In this document: piece by piece, positions 15,414 through 24,283 of the stretch
Numbering within the stretch: position 1 is the stretch's first letter
Layout: every line of letters starts with the position of its first letter
Origin: Prevotella sp.
Lineage (GTDB): Bacteria > Bacteroidota > Bacteroidia > Bacteroidales > Bacteroidaceae
Direction of reading: 5' to 3'
Length of the DNA: 32,829 bases
NCBI GenBank assembly: GCA_003447235.1
Contig: DLZV01000004.1
Coordinates: 84,046-116,874 of the forward strand
Notes under the pieces: generated by a model
Databases searched by the model: none
What the model was told of the DNA's origin: nothing
What the model saw: only the letters and a program-made list of their open reading frames with translations
Translations under genes and position numbers: made by a program

Positions 15414-16751
15414 ATGCACGGAGGGAAAGACAACTACACCTACCTGACGACGGCTCCCATCCGCCGGGTAATACCGACAATGGCCGTTCCAACCATTGTC
15501 GGTATGCTGGTGACGAGTTTGTATGTCATAGCCGACACATTCTTCGTCGGACAGCTCGACACGCAGTCCACGGCTGCGGTGGGCGTTGTCTTTCCGCTGA
15601 TGTTCTTCATGCAGGCCTTTGGTTTCTTCTTCGGTCACGGATCGGGCAACTACATTTCGCGCGAACTGGGAGCGCGCCGGCATGGCAACGCCCGCCGCAT
15701 GGCCGCAGATGGGTTCTTTCTTTCGCTCTTTACGGGACTGATCCTCATGACCTTGGGCCTGGTCTTTCTGCATCCTTTGGCCCTGCTCCTCGGTTCCACG
15801 CCCACCATCTTGCCCCTAACGGAAAGCTATCTCTCGGTCTCGCTGCTGGGAATGCCTTTTCTGATGTCGTCACTGACGCTCAACAACCAGCTCCGTCTGC
15901 AGGGCAACGCCGCCTATGCGATGGTGGGCATTGTGACAGGTGCGGTCCTCAATGTGGCCTTGGATCCCCTTTTCATCTTCCTGCTCGATCTGAAGGTGCA
16001 GGGAGCAGCCCTTGCCACGGTCATCGGGCAAGTCGTCAGTTTTCTCCTGCTGTTTCGCATGTCCCACCACGAGGGAAACATTGGCATTTATTGGCGCGAC
16101 TTCGCCCCTTCCTGGTCTGCTGTCAAAGAGATATTCTATGGAGGTAGTCCCTCCATGTCCCGTCAGGGACTGCTCTGCGTATCGACGATGCTGCTCAATC
16201 ACGCCGCAGGAACATGGGGCGATGCAGCCATTGCGGGCATGAGTATTGTCGGAAGAATCACGATGTTGGTGATGGCAGTAGTCATCGGGCTCGGCCAGGG
16301 CTTTCAGCCGTTGTGCGGTTTCTGCTATGGAGCGAAACTGTATAGTCGGCTCAAGCGCGCCTGGTGGTTTACGACGATAGTCGGCACGGTCTTCCTCCTT
16401 GCGGTCTCGGGCTTGGGATGGCTCTTCAGTTCTGAGCTCATCGCCCTTTTCCGCGACGATATGGAGGTGGTGGCGGTCGGCGTTGTGGCCCTCCGATGGC
16501 AGTTGCTTACCCTTCCGCTCTGTGCTACCATGATGTCGAGCAATATGCTCACGCAGACCTGCCGCAAACCGTGGCGTGCGAATCTGCTGGCAGCCTCTCG
16601 CAATGGTCTCTTCTTCATCCCCAGCATCCTCGTCCTCCCCTGTTGGTTAGGACTGACGGGCGTGGAGGTCTGTCAGAGCGTAAGCGACCTGTTTGCCTTC
16701 ATCGTCACCGTTCCGGTCATGGTCTATACCTTCCGAGAACTGCGGGCTTAG
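15414..16751 (+). CDS. MATE-family multidrug/metabolite efflux transporter
   Basis: An inner-membrane exporter of 445 residues, which drives substrates out using a sodium or proton gradient. Twelve hydrophobic segments are visible in two six-helix halves. Family marks include the first-helix VPTIVGMLVTSLYVIADTFF, the VGxxxF region, and the second-half segments GLGQGFQPLCGFCYGAK. The length and GQGFQPL motif fit the MepA/NorM-like branch common in Bacteroidales. It begins 10 bases after the epimerase-like gene, so the two share a promoter; whether the exporter handles a product of that protein is unknown. The start at ATG 15414 follows directly on the stop of the preceding gene. The substrate cannot be predicted. 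Confidence 0.88.
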   Translation: MHGGKDNYTYLTTAPIRRVIPTMAVPTIVGMLVTSLYVIADTFFVGQLDTQSTAAVGVVFPLMFFMQAFGFFFGHGSGNYISRELGARRHGNARRMAADGFFLSLFTGLILMTLGLVFLHPLALLLGSTPTILPLTESYLSVSLLGMPFLMSSLTLNNQLRLQGNAAYAMVGIVTGAVLNVALDPLFIFLLDLKVQGAALATVIGQVVSFLLLFRMSHHEGNIGIYWRDFAPSWSAVKEIFYGGSPSMSRQGLLCVSTMLLNHAAGTWGDAAIAGMSIVGRITMLVMAVVIGLGQGFQPLCGFCYGAKLYSRLKRAWWFTTIVGTVFLLAVSGLGWLFSSELIALFRDDMEVVAVGVVALRWQLLTLPLCATMMSSNMLTQTCRKPWRANLLAASRNGLFFIPSILVLPCWLGLTGVEVCQSVSDLFAFIVTVPVMVYTFRELRA

Positions 16752-16892
16752 TCCTTGGCATCCTTGCTGGCACGCATGCCCCTCTCTGGTCTTTGCCCAC
16801 CTCATAGAGCGGACATCAAATAGCAGCCTCGTACTACTCAAGTTCGTCTCATCAGAGAAAAAACAAGTTTCACCCTCAATATTCCGATTCCT

Positions 16893-19079
16893 ATGCGCAT
16901 CCTCATCCTCTCAACCCTCCTTTTCGCTTCGCTTTCCATGCAAGCGCAGCAAGCGGCCTATTACAAACTCTCGTCTTTCGTACGCGAAGTGGCTACCCTG
17001 GCGCGCGCAGAACTACGCCAGCGCCCACAGCTTGGCAACATGGAAGGACGCGAACTGTCGGCCTTCATCCGTACTGAGGGTGACGCCGATGAGCTCTTTC
17101 AGCGCTATGGTGTGGAGCGCTTGGCGAGTTTCGGACCTTCCCTCCATATCGTCTCCATCCCCTTGCGCCATATCGGGGCTTTGTCGCTTGACGGACGAGT
17201 GATGCGAATAGAAACCCACCGCTCCTGCACCGTCACGATGGACACTACGCGCACCATTGTCAATGCGATTCCAGCCTATGAGGGACGCGATCTGCCGCAA
17301 GCTTTCACGGGCGAGGGTGTGGTCGTCGGCGTGCAGGACATCGGTTTCGACCTGACTCACCCCACCTTTTATACGCGCGACATGAGCCGCTATCGTATCC
17401 AGGCCTTGTGGGACCATCTGTCGCCTGACACCATCGGATCGCCCTACTATGTCGGCCGCGATTATCGAGGCGAGGAGGCTTTGCTCCAGTTGGGTTGCCC
17501 CTATGACGGCAACGTGCAGACCCACGGCACCCACACGGCAGGAATAGCTGCCGGAAGCGGCTTCGACTCCCCCTACGGTGGCATTGCCCCAGACGCTGAC
17601 CTCTGCTTGGTATGCAATGCGACGGGAGACGACGCAGCCATCATCGACACGTCGCTCATCTATAAATACACGACGGCCACCGACGCCCTGGGCTTCAAGT
17701 ATATTTTCGACTATGCAGCCAGCGTTGGCAAACCCTGCGTGATCAATTTTAGCGAGGGAAGTCCTGAGAGTGCCCACGACGAAGACCGCCTCTACTACGA
17801 GGTGCTCGACTCGCTCCAGGGACCAGGCCGCATCCTGGTGGCCTCGGCGGGTAACAACGGCGAGCGACTGGCCTACTTCCGCAAGTCTCGTGGCGAGGAG
17901 CACGCAGGCCTTTTCGTCGCAGCCAACTCACCTGTCGGCACAGCCACTCTGCGGTCCGCCGACCCCTTCACTATCCGGATCAAGACCTATGCCAACCCCG
18001 CCGCACCCGTCAGTTTCGACTATCCTACGCAGGAGGTGCTCGCCGCCTCCGACTCTTTGCTCTGCGACACCGTCATGACCTCGCCAGGCAACCGCATGGT
18101 GGTGCTGGTCCAAGCCTATGAGGCCCCTGCCGTTGGTCAGGGTGTGTTCTATGACGTGACGATGCAGCAGGAGCAGCGACTTGGTACGCCGAGCACGGCC
18201 CTCGACGTGCGGGGAACAGAAGCCGACGTGGAGTTCTTCTACAATGGTCTTTTGACTTGGAACAGCGACTTAGACCCCACAATGTCGGCAGGAGAGCAGA
18301 GTCATAGTATCCTCGTGCCGAGCGCGGCAAACCGCGTCATCAGCGTGGGAGCGACCACCTGGCGCAACCAGTTTTACAACTACCAGGGCGACTGGCACGT
18401 CAGCAAAGGAGGCAATGGACTCAAAGCCGACTACTCCTCCGTGGGCCCGACGATGGATGGGCGGACGAAGCCCGATGTCTGTGCGCCAGGCACCAATGTC
18501 ATCTCGGCCTATAGTTCCTTCTTCATAACCAATCCGGACAACCAAGGAGCGCCGCTGCGCAGTGATGTGGCTCATTTCCAGTATAATGGGCGCACCTACG
18601 CATGGAATGCCAACTCCGGTACTTCCATGTCCGCACCCGTAGTGGCAGGAGCCATTGCCCTTTGGCTGCAGGCCTGCCCCACGCTCACGCCCGAGCAGGC
18701 TCTTGAGACCATTGCCGCCACGAGCCACCGCACCGTCTCCGGACTTCCCGTCCCCAACAACCGCTATGGCTACGGCGAGATAGACGTCTATAAAGGATTG
18801 CTTCATCTGCTCCACTTCGACAGGATAGGGGAAGTCTCCGCCACTCCGCTTCGTGGCGTCAAGGTCCGTATAGGGGAGGGCGTCCTCACGCTCTCTTTTG
18901 ACGAAACTCCCACGCAGCCTTTCGCCGTGACAATCTTCTCGCCCACAGGCGCCAAGGTGGGCCGCTGGCAGCTTCCTGCCAACCAGCCCTCCTACCAGCT
19001 TCCCCTGCCCACGACGAAGGGCGTCTTTGTCCTCCAGGTGGAAGGCAAGCAACGCGCTTCTACGCTCGTCCGCTTGTAG
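16893..19079 (+). CDS. Secreted subtilisin-like (S8) protease with T9SS-like C-terminus
   Basis: A 728-residue exported serine protease. Residues 1-18 are a signal peptide (MRILILSTLLFASLSMQA). The catalytic triad is complete: D149 in VQDIGFD, H211 in HGTHTAG, and S578 in NSGTSMSAPVV, with the oxyanion-hole asparagine in ASAGNNGE. A large insert of about 250 residues lies between the oxyanion segment and the catalytic serine. The last 75 residues (about 655-728) form a beta-rich domain ending GVFVLQVEGKQRASTLVRL, which fits a type A sorting domain of the type IX secretion system, so the protein is probably moved across the outer membrane and released or surface-anchored. It stands alone after the MATE gene. 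No promoter of the usual form is seen in the 141 bases before it. Confidence 0.88.
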   Translation: MRILILSTLLFASLSMQAQQAAYYKLSSFVREVATLARAELRQRPQLGNMEGRELSAFIRTEGDADELFQRYGVERLASFGPSLHIVSIPLRHIGALSLDGRVMRIETHRSCTVTMDTTRTIVNAIPAYEGRDLPQAFTGEGVVVGVQDIGFDLTHPTFYTRDMSRYRIQALWDHLSPDTIGSPYYVGRDYRGEEALLQLGCPYDGNVQTHGTHTAGIAAGSGFDSPYGGIAPDADLCLVCNATGDDAAIIDTSLIYKYTTATDALGFKYIFDYAASVGKPCVINFSEGSPESAHDEDRLYYEVLDSLQGPGRILVASAGNNGERLAYFRKSRGEEHAGLFVAANSPVGTATLRSADPFTIRIKTYANPAAPVSFDYPTQEVLAASDSLLCDTVMTSPGNRMVVLVQAYEAPAVGQGVFYDVTMQQEQRLGTPSTALDVRGTEADVEFFYNGLLTWNSDLDPTMSAGEQSHSILVPSAANRVISVGATTWRNQFYNYQGDWHVSKGGNGLKADYSSVGPTMDGRTKPDVCAPGTNVISAYSSFFITNPDNQGAPLRSDVAHFQYNGRTYAWNANSGTSMSAPVVAGAIALWLQACPTLTPEQALETIAATSHRTVSGLPVPNNRYGYGEIDVYKGLLHLLHFDRIGEVSATPLRGVKVRIGEGVLTLSFDETPTQPFAVTIFSPTGAKVGRWQLPANQPSYQLPLPTTKGVFVLQVEGKQRASTLVRL

Positions 19080-19123
19080 GATTCGGGCCCGTTGTGGCAA
19101 CGAAAGAAGACAGAGAAAAGCAA

Positions 19124-19172
19124 AATACCTTTTTTTAGGTATTGTGTACTTTTCCGCCAAGTCGTACCTTTG
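19124..19172 (+). promoter_or_regulatory. Strong promoter overlapped by a palindrome
   Basis: TTG at 19142-19144, 20 bases, then TACCTTTG at 19165-19172 is a near-ideal Bacteroidetes promoter. A perfect palindrome AATACCT-TTTTTT-AGGTATT (19124-19143) overlaps the -33 element and looks like a repressor or activator site. The transcription start would be near 19179. Confidence 0.65.
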
Positions 19173-19178
19173 CAACCG

Positions 19179-19280
19179 TAAAACAGTTAGTACAACTTGG
19201 TAAATGAAATCTTGTTCAAAAGGAATTATTTCATAATGTTTTTGTAATGAAAAAAGGCCGGCTGTGAAGTCGGTCTTTTG
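19179..19280 (+). ncRNA. Candidate small RNA of about 100 bases
   Basis: Between the promoter at 19142-19172 and the terminator at 19254-19279 there is no gene, only a ten-codon frame (MKSCSKGIIS, 19204-19236) without a clear ribosome-binding site. A regulated promoter and an intrinsic terminator about 100 bases apart in an intergenic stretch of 470 bases is the layout of a small RNA gene. I do not recognise the RNA family. A leader-type attenuator is less likely, since the next gene on this strand has its own promoter at 19463-19493. The rest of the gap (19281-19462) shows nothing I can support. Confidence 0.45.
19254..19279 (+). terminator. Intrinsic terminator of the candidate small RNA
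   Basis: AAGGCCGGC (19254-19262) pairs with GTCGGTCTT (19269-19277), nine pairs including two G-U, over a six-base loop, and runs into TTTT at 19276-19279. The A-run before it makes it usable on the other strand too. Confidence 0.65.
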
Positions 19281-19462
19281 CCATCTATGAACCTCAGGTG
19301 CTCGTTGAGGCTTGCTTGAAATTCTATGATCTCCCAAAATGTTCGTTGTGATAAGCTTGGTCTTCTATTTCCGAGACATGCTCCAGGCCGAGATAAGTCT
19401 TGTTTTGAGAGCGTGAGCGATAGGAAAAGGAAGAAAAACAGAGAAACTGAGGCTCGAGAGTC

Positions 19463-19493
19463 TTGGCAGAATGAAGAGAAATGGCTAACTTTG
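19463..19493 (+). promoter_or_regulatory. Promoter of the acyl-ACP thioesterase gene
   Basis: TTG at 19463-19465, 20 bases, then TAACTTTG at 19486-19493: consensus -33 and -7 elements with ideal spacing, 57 bases before the ATG. Confidence 0.7.
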
Positions 19494-19550
19494 CAAGCAG
19501 CTTGCTATTGATGGACTGTTGTAGCTTGCGAATCATAAAATACCAACTAT

Positions 19551-20324
19551 ATGGAAAAAGAACTATTGCCCAAGGTGGCACACTACGATATGATGGCCGA
19601 CCCGTTTCGTTGCGACTTCTCCAAGCATCTGACGGTGGGCCAGTTGGGCAACGCCTTGCTCAATGCCGCCGACTTCCATTCTGACGACCGCGAGTTTGGT
19701 ATGAACTACCTCCACACCATCCACCGCACCTGGGTGTTGAGCCGCCTGTGCATAGAACTGGAGGCCATGCCCCGCGCCTACGACCCGTTTTTTATCGAGA
19801 CCTGGTGCGACAGTGCGATGAAGTATTTCACGAGCCGTAACTTCAAGATCGGTTCGCCTACAGGGAGCGTCTATGGCTACGGCCGCAGCATCTGGGCGAT
19901 GATCGACACCGAGACGCGCCAGCCAGCCGATATCCTTGCCATCCACGACGGCCTGCTCACGGCCTACCTGGACCGCGACTATCCGTGCCCCATCGCCAGT
20001 CCCTCGCGCGTGAAACTCGGCGACCGCCTGGAGTTGGTGCGGGAGTTGGATACTTTCTATAGCGATGTGGATATCAACGGCCACATCAATAGCGTGAAGT
20101 ACATCGACCATGTCCTCGACCTTTGGCCACTCTCCTGGTACGCGTCCCACCGCCTGCGCCGCATCGACGTGGCCTATGTGGCAGAAAGCTATCAGGGAGA
20201 CCGGCTTCGTCTCTATCGCCAGCCGCTCTCAGACGATGGTCTTGCTTTTGGCGTGAGTGTCTGCAAGGTGAGGGAGGGGGAAGAGCAACGTGAGGTCTGC
20301 CGTTGCGAGCTGCACTTCGAGTAG
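19551..20324 (+). CDS. Acyl-ACP thioesterase (FatA/FatB family)
   Basis: This cytoplasmic enzyme releases free fatty acids from acyl carrier protein at the end of fatty acid synthesis. The 257-residue protein has the two hot-dog folds of the family: an N-terminal half with NYLHTIHRTWVLSRL and IETWC, and a C-terminal half with the active-site stretch SDVDINGHINSVKYIDHVLD, where the Asn and His are the catalytic pair. Length and motifs match bacterial acyl-ACP thioesterases common in Bacteroidales. It has its own promoter and faces recQ end to end, with only 41 bases between the stops. The start ATG 19551 is the first in frame after the promoter and gives the normal N-terminus. Chain-length preference cannot be told. 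Confidence 0.85.
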   Translation: MEKELLPKVAHYDMMADPFRCDFSKHLTVGQLGNALLNAADFHSDDREFGMNYLHTIHRTWVLSRLCIELEAMPRAYDPFFIETWCDSAMKYFTSRNFKIGSPTGSVYGYGRSIWAMIDTETRQPADILAIHDGLLTAYLDRDYPCPIASPSRVKLGDRLELVRELDTFYSDVDINGHINSVKYIDHVLDLWPLSWYASHRLRRIDVAYVAESYQGDRLRLYRQPLSDDGLAFGVSVCKVREGEEQREVCRCELHFE

Positions 20325-20365
20325 AAACGCGGATTCTCTGCAAGGGTTTTGCGACTTTCGCGCTT

Positions 20366-22255
20366 TTAGTCTTTCAGCCAAATCTTGCTGCCATCCGTTG
20401 CCACCTGTTCCTCGGCCATGAGGCGGTTGAGCACCTGTCCAGCCTTGACGTGTCCAAATAGCGCTTTGATCTCGGCGAGCGTGTGGCCCTTCTGGTCCGC
20501 CAGTTGTTGCAGGATAGCCTGCCGCAGCGCCTCGTCGCTACTTTCCTTGCGCCTTGTCCGGCAGACGTCGCAGTGGCCACAGTCCTCGCTCTCGGTCTCG
20601 CCGAAATAGCGGAGCAGCTGGCGACTTCTGCATTCGCTCTCATTCTCACAATAGTCAATCATGGCGAGGATGCGCTTCTCGAAGTCGGCCTTGCGGTCCT
20701 CATAGACTTCGGGACCAATGATCAGGTCTTCTCCGTCGATTCTGTCCTTGCGATAGGTGATGAGGGGAATGTTTTTGCGAGGGATAAACTTCACGATGTG
20801 CTTTTGGTCAAGTGCCCGAAGTGTCGTATAGGTCTCCTCGCGCGACAAGTTGGCCTCCTTGGCCACAAAACTCTCGTCGATGAAACTGAAATCGACAAAC
20901 AGATCCCCATACATCCGCAGCAATGCCGTGATGACGGCGTTCTCCTTGGGCGTGCTATGGTCGAGGCGGTACAAGTCCTCTCGCTGGAGTAGGAACCGCA
21001 GCCTTGCCTTGCTGTCCGGGTTGGGATCATAGTAGATGTAGCCCGCCCGCTGCAGCAGTTCCAGCGACGTGTGCACCTGGGTGGGGAAGTGGCGGTATGC
21101 CCGGCAGAACCGCTCCAGGCTAAACTCAAATGTATGGCCCGCTCCGCAGCCCACGCCCACGACGAAGAAATAAGCGATTTGGTCGTAGATGGTGCGTATG
21201 AGTTCTTTCTCGGGAAAGGAGGAGGCGACGCGGCATTTGAGTTTGTAGGCATCGTCCTCTTCGTAGAGCAGCACGGCGTAGGCCTGGTTGCCGTCGCGTC
21301 CCGCGCGTCCCGCTTCTTGGAAATACTCCTCGATGGAGTTGGGGGCGTCCGGGTGGATCACCATGCTGACGTCCGGTTTGTCTATACCCATGCCGAAGGC
21401 GTTGGTCGCCACCATGACGCGCACTTTGTCGGTCTGCCACAGGTTTTGCCGTTCCTCCTTCACGCTCGGTTCCAGTCCCGCATGATACCATGTCGCACTG
21501 ATGCCCTGCTGCATGAGCATTTTGGCCAGTTCGCGTGTGGCCTCCCTGCTGCGCGTATAGACGATGGACGATCCGCTGGTCTGTCGGAGAATGTGGACCA
21601 GCTCCGCCTCCTTGTCCATGGTGCGGCGCACGATATAAGAAAGGTTCGCGCGTGCGAAACTCATCTTATATACGTTGGGTGTGCGAAACTGGAGTTGGCG
21701 TTGGATGTCCTCCACCACGGCGGGAGTGGCCGTGGCGGTCAGTGCGAGGATGGGAATCTCGGGCAGCAGTTGCCTTATCTTTGCTATCTCCAGGTAGGAA
21801 GGGCGGAAGTCGTAGCCCCACTGGCTGATGCAGTGGGCCTCGTCCACAGTGACGAAGCTCACCCTCATGTGGCGAAGTTTGGCCAGGAAGAGTTCGGAGC
21901 CGAGTCGTTCGGGCGAGATGTAGAGCAACTTCACGCCCCCGAAGACGGCGTTCTCCAACGTCTGGACGATGTCGGACCGCTGCATCCCCGCGTGGATAGC
22001 TGCCGCCCTGATGCCTCTCCTGCGCAGATGGTCCACCTGGTCTTTCATCAGCGAAATCAGGGGCGTGATGACCAGGCACACACCCTCCATCGCCAGCGCA
22101 GGCACCTGGAAGGTGATAGACTTTCCTCCCCCCGTCGGCATCAGTCCCAGGGTGTCCTTTCCAGCCCCTATGCTCTCGATGATCTCGCGCTGGATGCCTC
22201 TGAAGTCAGGGTAGCCCCAGTGCTCACGCAGTATGGCGCGATAGTCTGCCATCAC
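20366..22255 (-). CDS. recQ: RecQ-type ATP-dependent DNA helicase
   Basis: A 3'-to-5' superfamily 2 helicase for recombination and fork repair. Over 629 residues the order is: Walker A MPTGGGKS (39-46), DEAH at 138-141 followed by CISQWGYDFRPSY, helicase C-terminal domain with VATNAFGMGIDKPDV and the motif VI QEAGRAGRDG, then the RecQ zinc-binding cysteines (C-x-ESECRSRQLLRYFGE then CGHCDVC) and a winged-helix tail. A canonical HRDC domain is not evident; the last 60 residues form a short helical domain ending KIWLKD. Its ATG lies four bases after the recJ stop, so the two are one operon read from recJ, which fits their joint work in processing gaps and ends. Confidence 0.93.
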   Translation of the reverse strand: MMADYRAILREHWGYPDFRGIQREIIESIGAGKDTLGLMPTGGGKSITFQVPALAMEGVCLVITPLISLMKDQVDHLRRRGIRAAAIHAGMQRSDIVQTLENAVFGGVKLLYISPERLGSELFLAKLRHMRVSFVTVDEAHCISQWGYDFRPSYLEIAKIRQLLPEIPILALTATATPAVVEDIQRQLQFRTPNVYKMSFARANLSYIVRRTMDKEAELVHILRQTSGSSIVYTRSREATRELAKMLMQQGISATWYHAGLEPSVKEERQNLWQTDKVRVMVATNAFGMGIDKPDVSMVIHPDAPNSIEEYFQEAGRAGRDGNQAYAVLLYEEDDAYKLKCRVASSFPEKELIRTIYDQIAYFFVVGVGCGAGHTFEFSLERFCRAYRHFPTQVHTSLELLQRAGYIYYDPNPDSKARLRFLLQREDLYRLDHSTPKENAVITALLRMYGDLFVDFSFIDESFVAKEANLSREETYTTLRALDQKHIVKFIPRKNIPLITYRKDRIDGEDLIIGPEVYEDRKADFEKRILAMIDYCENESECRSRQLLRYFGETESEDCGHCDVCRTRRKESSDEALRQAILQQLADQKGHTLAEIKALFGHVKAGQVLNRLMAEEQVATDGSKIWLKD

Positions 22256-22259
22256 TCTT

Positions 22260-23996
22260 TTATCCCTCTCCTTCCTCCGTCTCGGTGGGTCTTATGTCCT
22301 CTATCTGCAGTTGCACCGCCCCCCGCTTGAACACGTTGTCCTCGATGGTATAGGCTATGTCAAACGACCGTTTCGACTTGATGTAGCGTGCTGCTGCACT
22401 CTGTCCGAAGGCGATGCCGTTCATGACGTTGTTCGACTTGGAATCGACCAATTCCAGTTTGATGTGTTCCTGCTCGCGTCCCACCACCTTCGACGTGCCG
22501 AAGTCATAGACATCCTTCGTGCAGAAGATAGGTTTCGTGTTGCCCGGTCCGAACGGAGCGAAGCGCTTGAGGTCGTTGTGCAGCTTCTTCGTGATATCCT
22601 TGAAGTCGATGAGCGCGTCGATGTGGAGGAAAGCCTCCGTCTGCTCCGGCTGGATGTGGCTATCCACATAGGCCTGGAATCGGTTGCGAAACTCTCTCAC
22701 GTCGCTCCAGCGCAGCGTCAGTCCTGCCGCGTAGGTATGACCGCCGAAGTTGAGCAGCAAGTCGCGGCAGCTCTTGATGGCCGAGTAGATATCAAATCCC
22801 GCCACGCTCCGAGCCGATCCTGTCGCCAGGTCTCCCTCGCGCGTGATGACCACGGTGGGGCGGAAGTAGATCTCCGTCAGTCGGCTGGCCACGATGCCCA
22901 CCACGCCCTTCTTCCAGTGTTCGTCGTAGAGGACGATGCTGCTCTGGTGGCTTTGGCTCTCCAGTCGGTTCACGATCAGGTTGGCCTCGTCCGTCATCTG
23001 TCGGTCTATGCCCTTTCGCTGCTCGTTGTACGTGTCGATGTGGCGTGCCCTTCGCAGCGCCTCGTTGATATCCCGCTCCACGAGCAGGTCCACACTCTCC
23101 TTGCCACACTCCATGCGTCCGCTGGCGTTGATGCGCGGTCCTATCTTGAAGATGATCTCGCTCATCGACAGTTCGCGCCCGCTCAGCCCACACACGTCCA
23201 CGATGGCCTTAAGGCCGACGCTGGGGTTTTGGTTGAGCTGCTTCAGTCCGTGGAAAGCCAGGATGCGGTTCTCGTCCACCACGGGCACGAGGTCTGCTGC
23301 GATGCTCACGGCACAGAAGTCGAGCAGCGGGATGAGGCGCGAGAAGGGAATGCCGTTGTTCTTGGCAAAGGCCTGCATAAACTTGAATCCCACGCCGCAG
23401 CCACAGAGCTCCTTGAACGGGTAGGTGTCGTCCGCCCGCTTCGGGTTGAGCGTCGCCACGGCACACGGCAGTTCGTCGTCCGGCACGTGGTGGTCACAGA
23501 TGATGAAGTCAATGCCCAGCTCCTTGGCGTGTGCTATCTCCTCTACCGCCTTGATGCCACAGTCGAGGATGATGATGAGTTTCACCCCCGTCTCCTCCGC
23601 ATACTGCAGTCCTTTGTGGCTGATGCCATATCCCTCGTCGTAGCGGTCGGGGATGTAATAGTCGATGTTGGAGTAGAACTGTCGCAGAAATTTGTACACC
23701 AGCGCGACGGCCGTGCATCCATCCACGTCGTAGTCGCCATAGACCAGTATGCGCTCCTTGCGCCCCATGGCGTCGTTGAGGCGGTCCACGGCGAGATCCA
23801 TGTCCTTCATCAGAAATGGGTTGATGAGATCGGCCAGTTGCGGACGAAAGAAGCGCTTGGCCGCCGACTCGGTCGTGATGCTGCGATCGATGAGCAGGTT
23901 GGCGAGTATCGGGCTGATATTCAGCTTCTCACCCAACTCCTTGGCCGCACGTTGCCGATCGGGCGAAGGCGATTCGTAATTCCATTTGAAATGCAT
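22260..23996 (-). CDS. recJ: Single-stranded-DNA exonuclease RecJ
   Basis: RecJ degrades single-stranded DNA from the 5' end in mismatch, base-excision and RecF-pathway repair. The 578 residues carry the DHH phosphoesterase motifs: DYDVDG (88-93), ILDCGIKAVEE and the CDHH signature in FIICDHHVPDDELP, then the DHHA1 motif GGHTYAAGLTLR in the second half and an OB-fold at the C-terminus. The length is normal and no residue is missing. It leads a two-gene operon with recQ (gap four bases). The upstream region has only a weak -7 element (TAACTTTA on the minus strand, 24083-24090). Confidence 0.93.
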   Translation of the reverse strand: MHFKWNYESPSPDRQRAAKELGEKLNISPILANLLIDRSITTESAAKRFFRPQLADLINPFLMKDMDLAVDRLNDAMGRKERILVYGDYDVDGCTAVALVYKFLRQFYSNIDYYIPDRYDEGYGISHKGLQYAEETGVKLIIILDCGIKAVEEIAHAKELGIDFIICDHHVPDDELPCAVATLNPKRADDTYPFKELCGCGVGFKFMQAFAKNNGIPFSRLIPLLDFCAVSIAADLVPVVDENRILAFHGLKQLNQNPSVGLKAIVDVCGLSGRELSMSEIIFKIGPRINASGRMECGKESVDLLVERDINEALRRARHIDTYNEQRKGIDRQMTDEANLIVNRLESQSHQSSIVLYDEHWKKGVVGIVASRLTEIYFRPTVVITREGDLATGSARSVAGFDIYSAIKSCRDLLLNFGGHTYAAGLTLRWSDVREFRNRFQAYVDSHIQPEQTEAFLHIDALIDFKDITKKLHNDLKRFAPFGPGNTKPIFCTKDVYDFGTSKVVGREQEHIKLELVDSKSNNVMNGIAFGQSAAARYIKSKRSFDIAYTIEDNVFKRGAVQLQIEDIRPTETEEGEG

Positions 23997-24211
23997 TTAT
24001 ATTGTTCTTTTTTTGATTTCTTCTTCAGCCTGCCGTGAGGCAGCGTCCCCCGGCAGTTGTGCCAGGGGCACAATAGGGGAGTGTAAAGTTACAAAAAATA
24101 ATCCGGATTGTATCGGGGCGTATTTGTTTTTTTAGTTTTCTTAAAGGATGCTTCCATGCCGGGGCGTCACGATTGCTACCCCCGCGCCCGGTCGGCCTCG
24201 TATGATAGCAT

Positions 24212-24250
24212 CATCCCCACGCTCCCTCCGAGAGAAGGAACGTGGGGATG
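24212..24250. terminator. Perfect ten-base hairpin after the murB operon
   Basis: CATCCCCACG (24212-24221) and CGTGGGGATG (24241-24250) pair perfectly over a 19-base loop, 34 bases past the stop of the metallo-hydrolase gene. There is no T-run, so termination by this hairpin alone is uncertain. The surrounding 24001-24283 holds no gene. Confidence 0.4.
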
Positions 24251-24283
24251 AGAACTTGTGTGGATGCGGGCAGTTCGCCTCGG

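Noticed and set aside
14703..15773. Minus-strand 356-codon frame across the epimerase-like and MATE genes
   Set aside because: It spans the junction of two supported genes on the other strand and has no recognisable domain.
18270..19581. Minus-strand frames of 355 and 85 codons in and after the protease gene
   Set aside because: The first is antisense to the protease; the second contains a YLGLEHVSEIED stretch that recalls type I specificity subunits but is too short, and it crosses a plus-strand promoter and the thioesterase start.
21071..24038. Long plus-strand frames of 419 and 575 codons opposite recQ and recJ
   Set aside because: They mirror GC-rich coding sequence of well supported genes, have low-complexity His/Val/Asp-rich content and match no motif.
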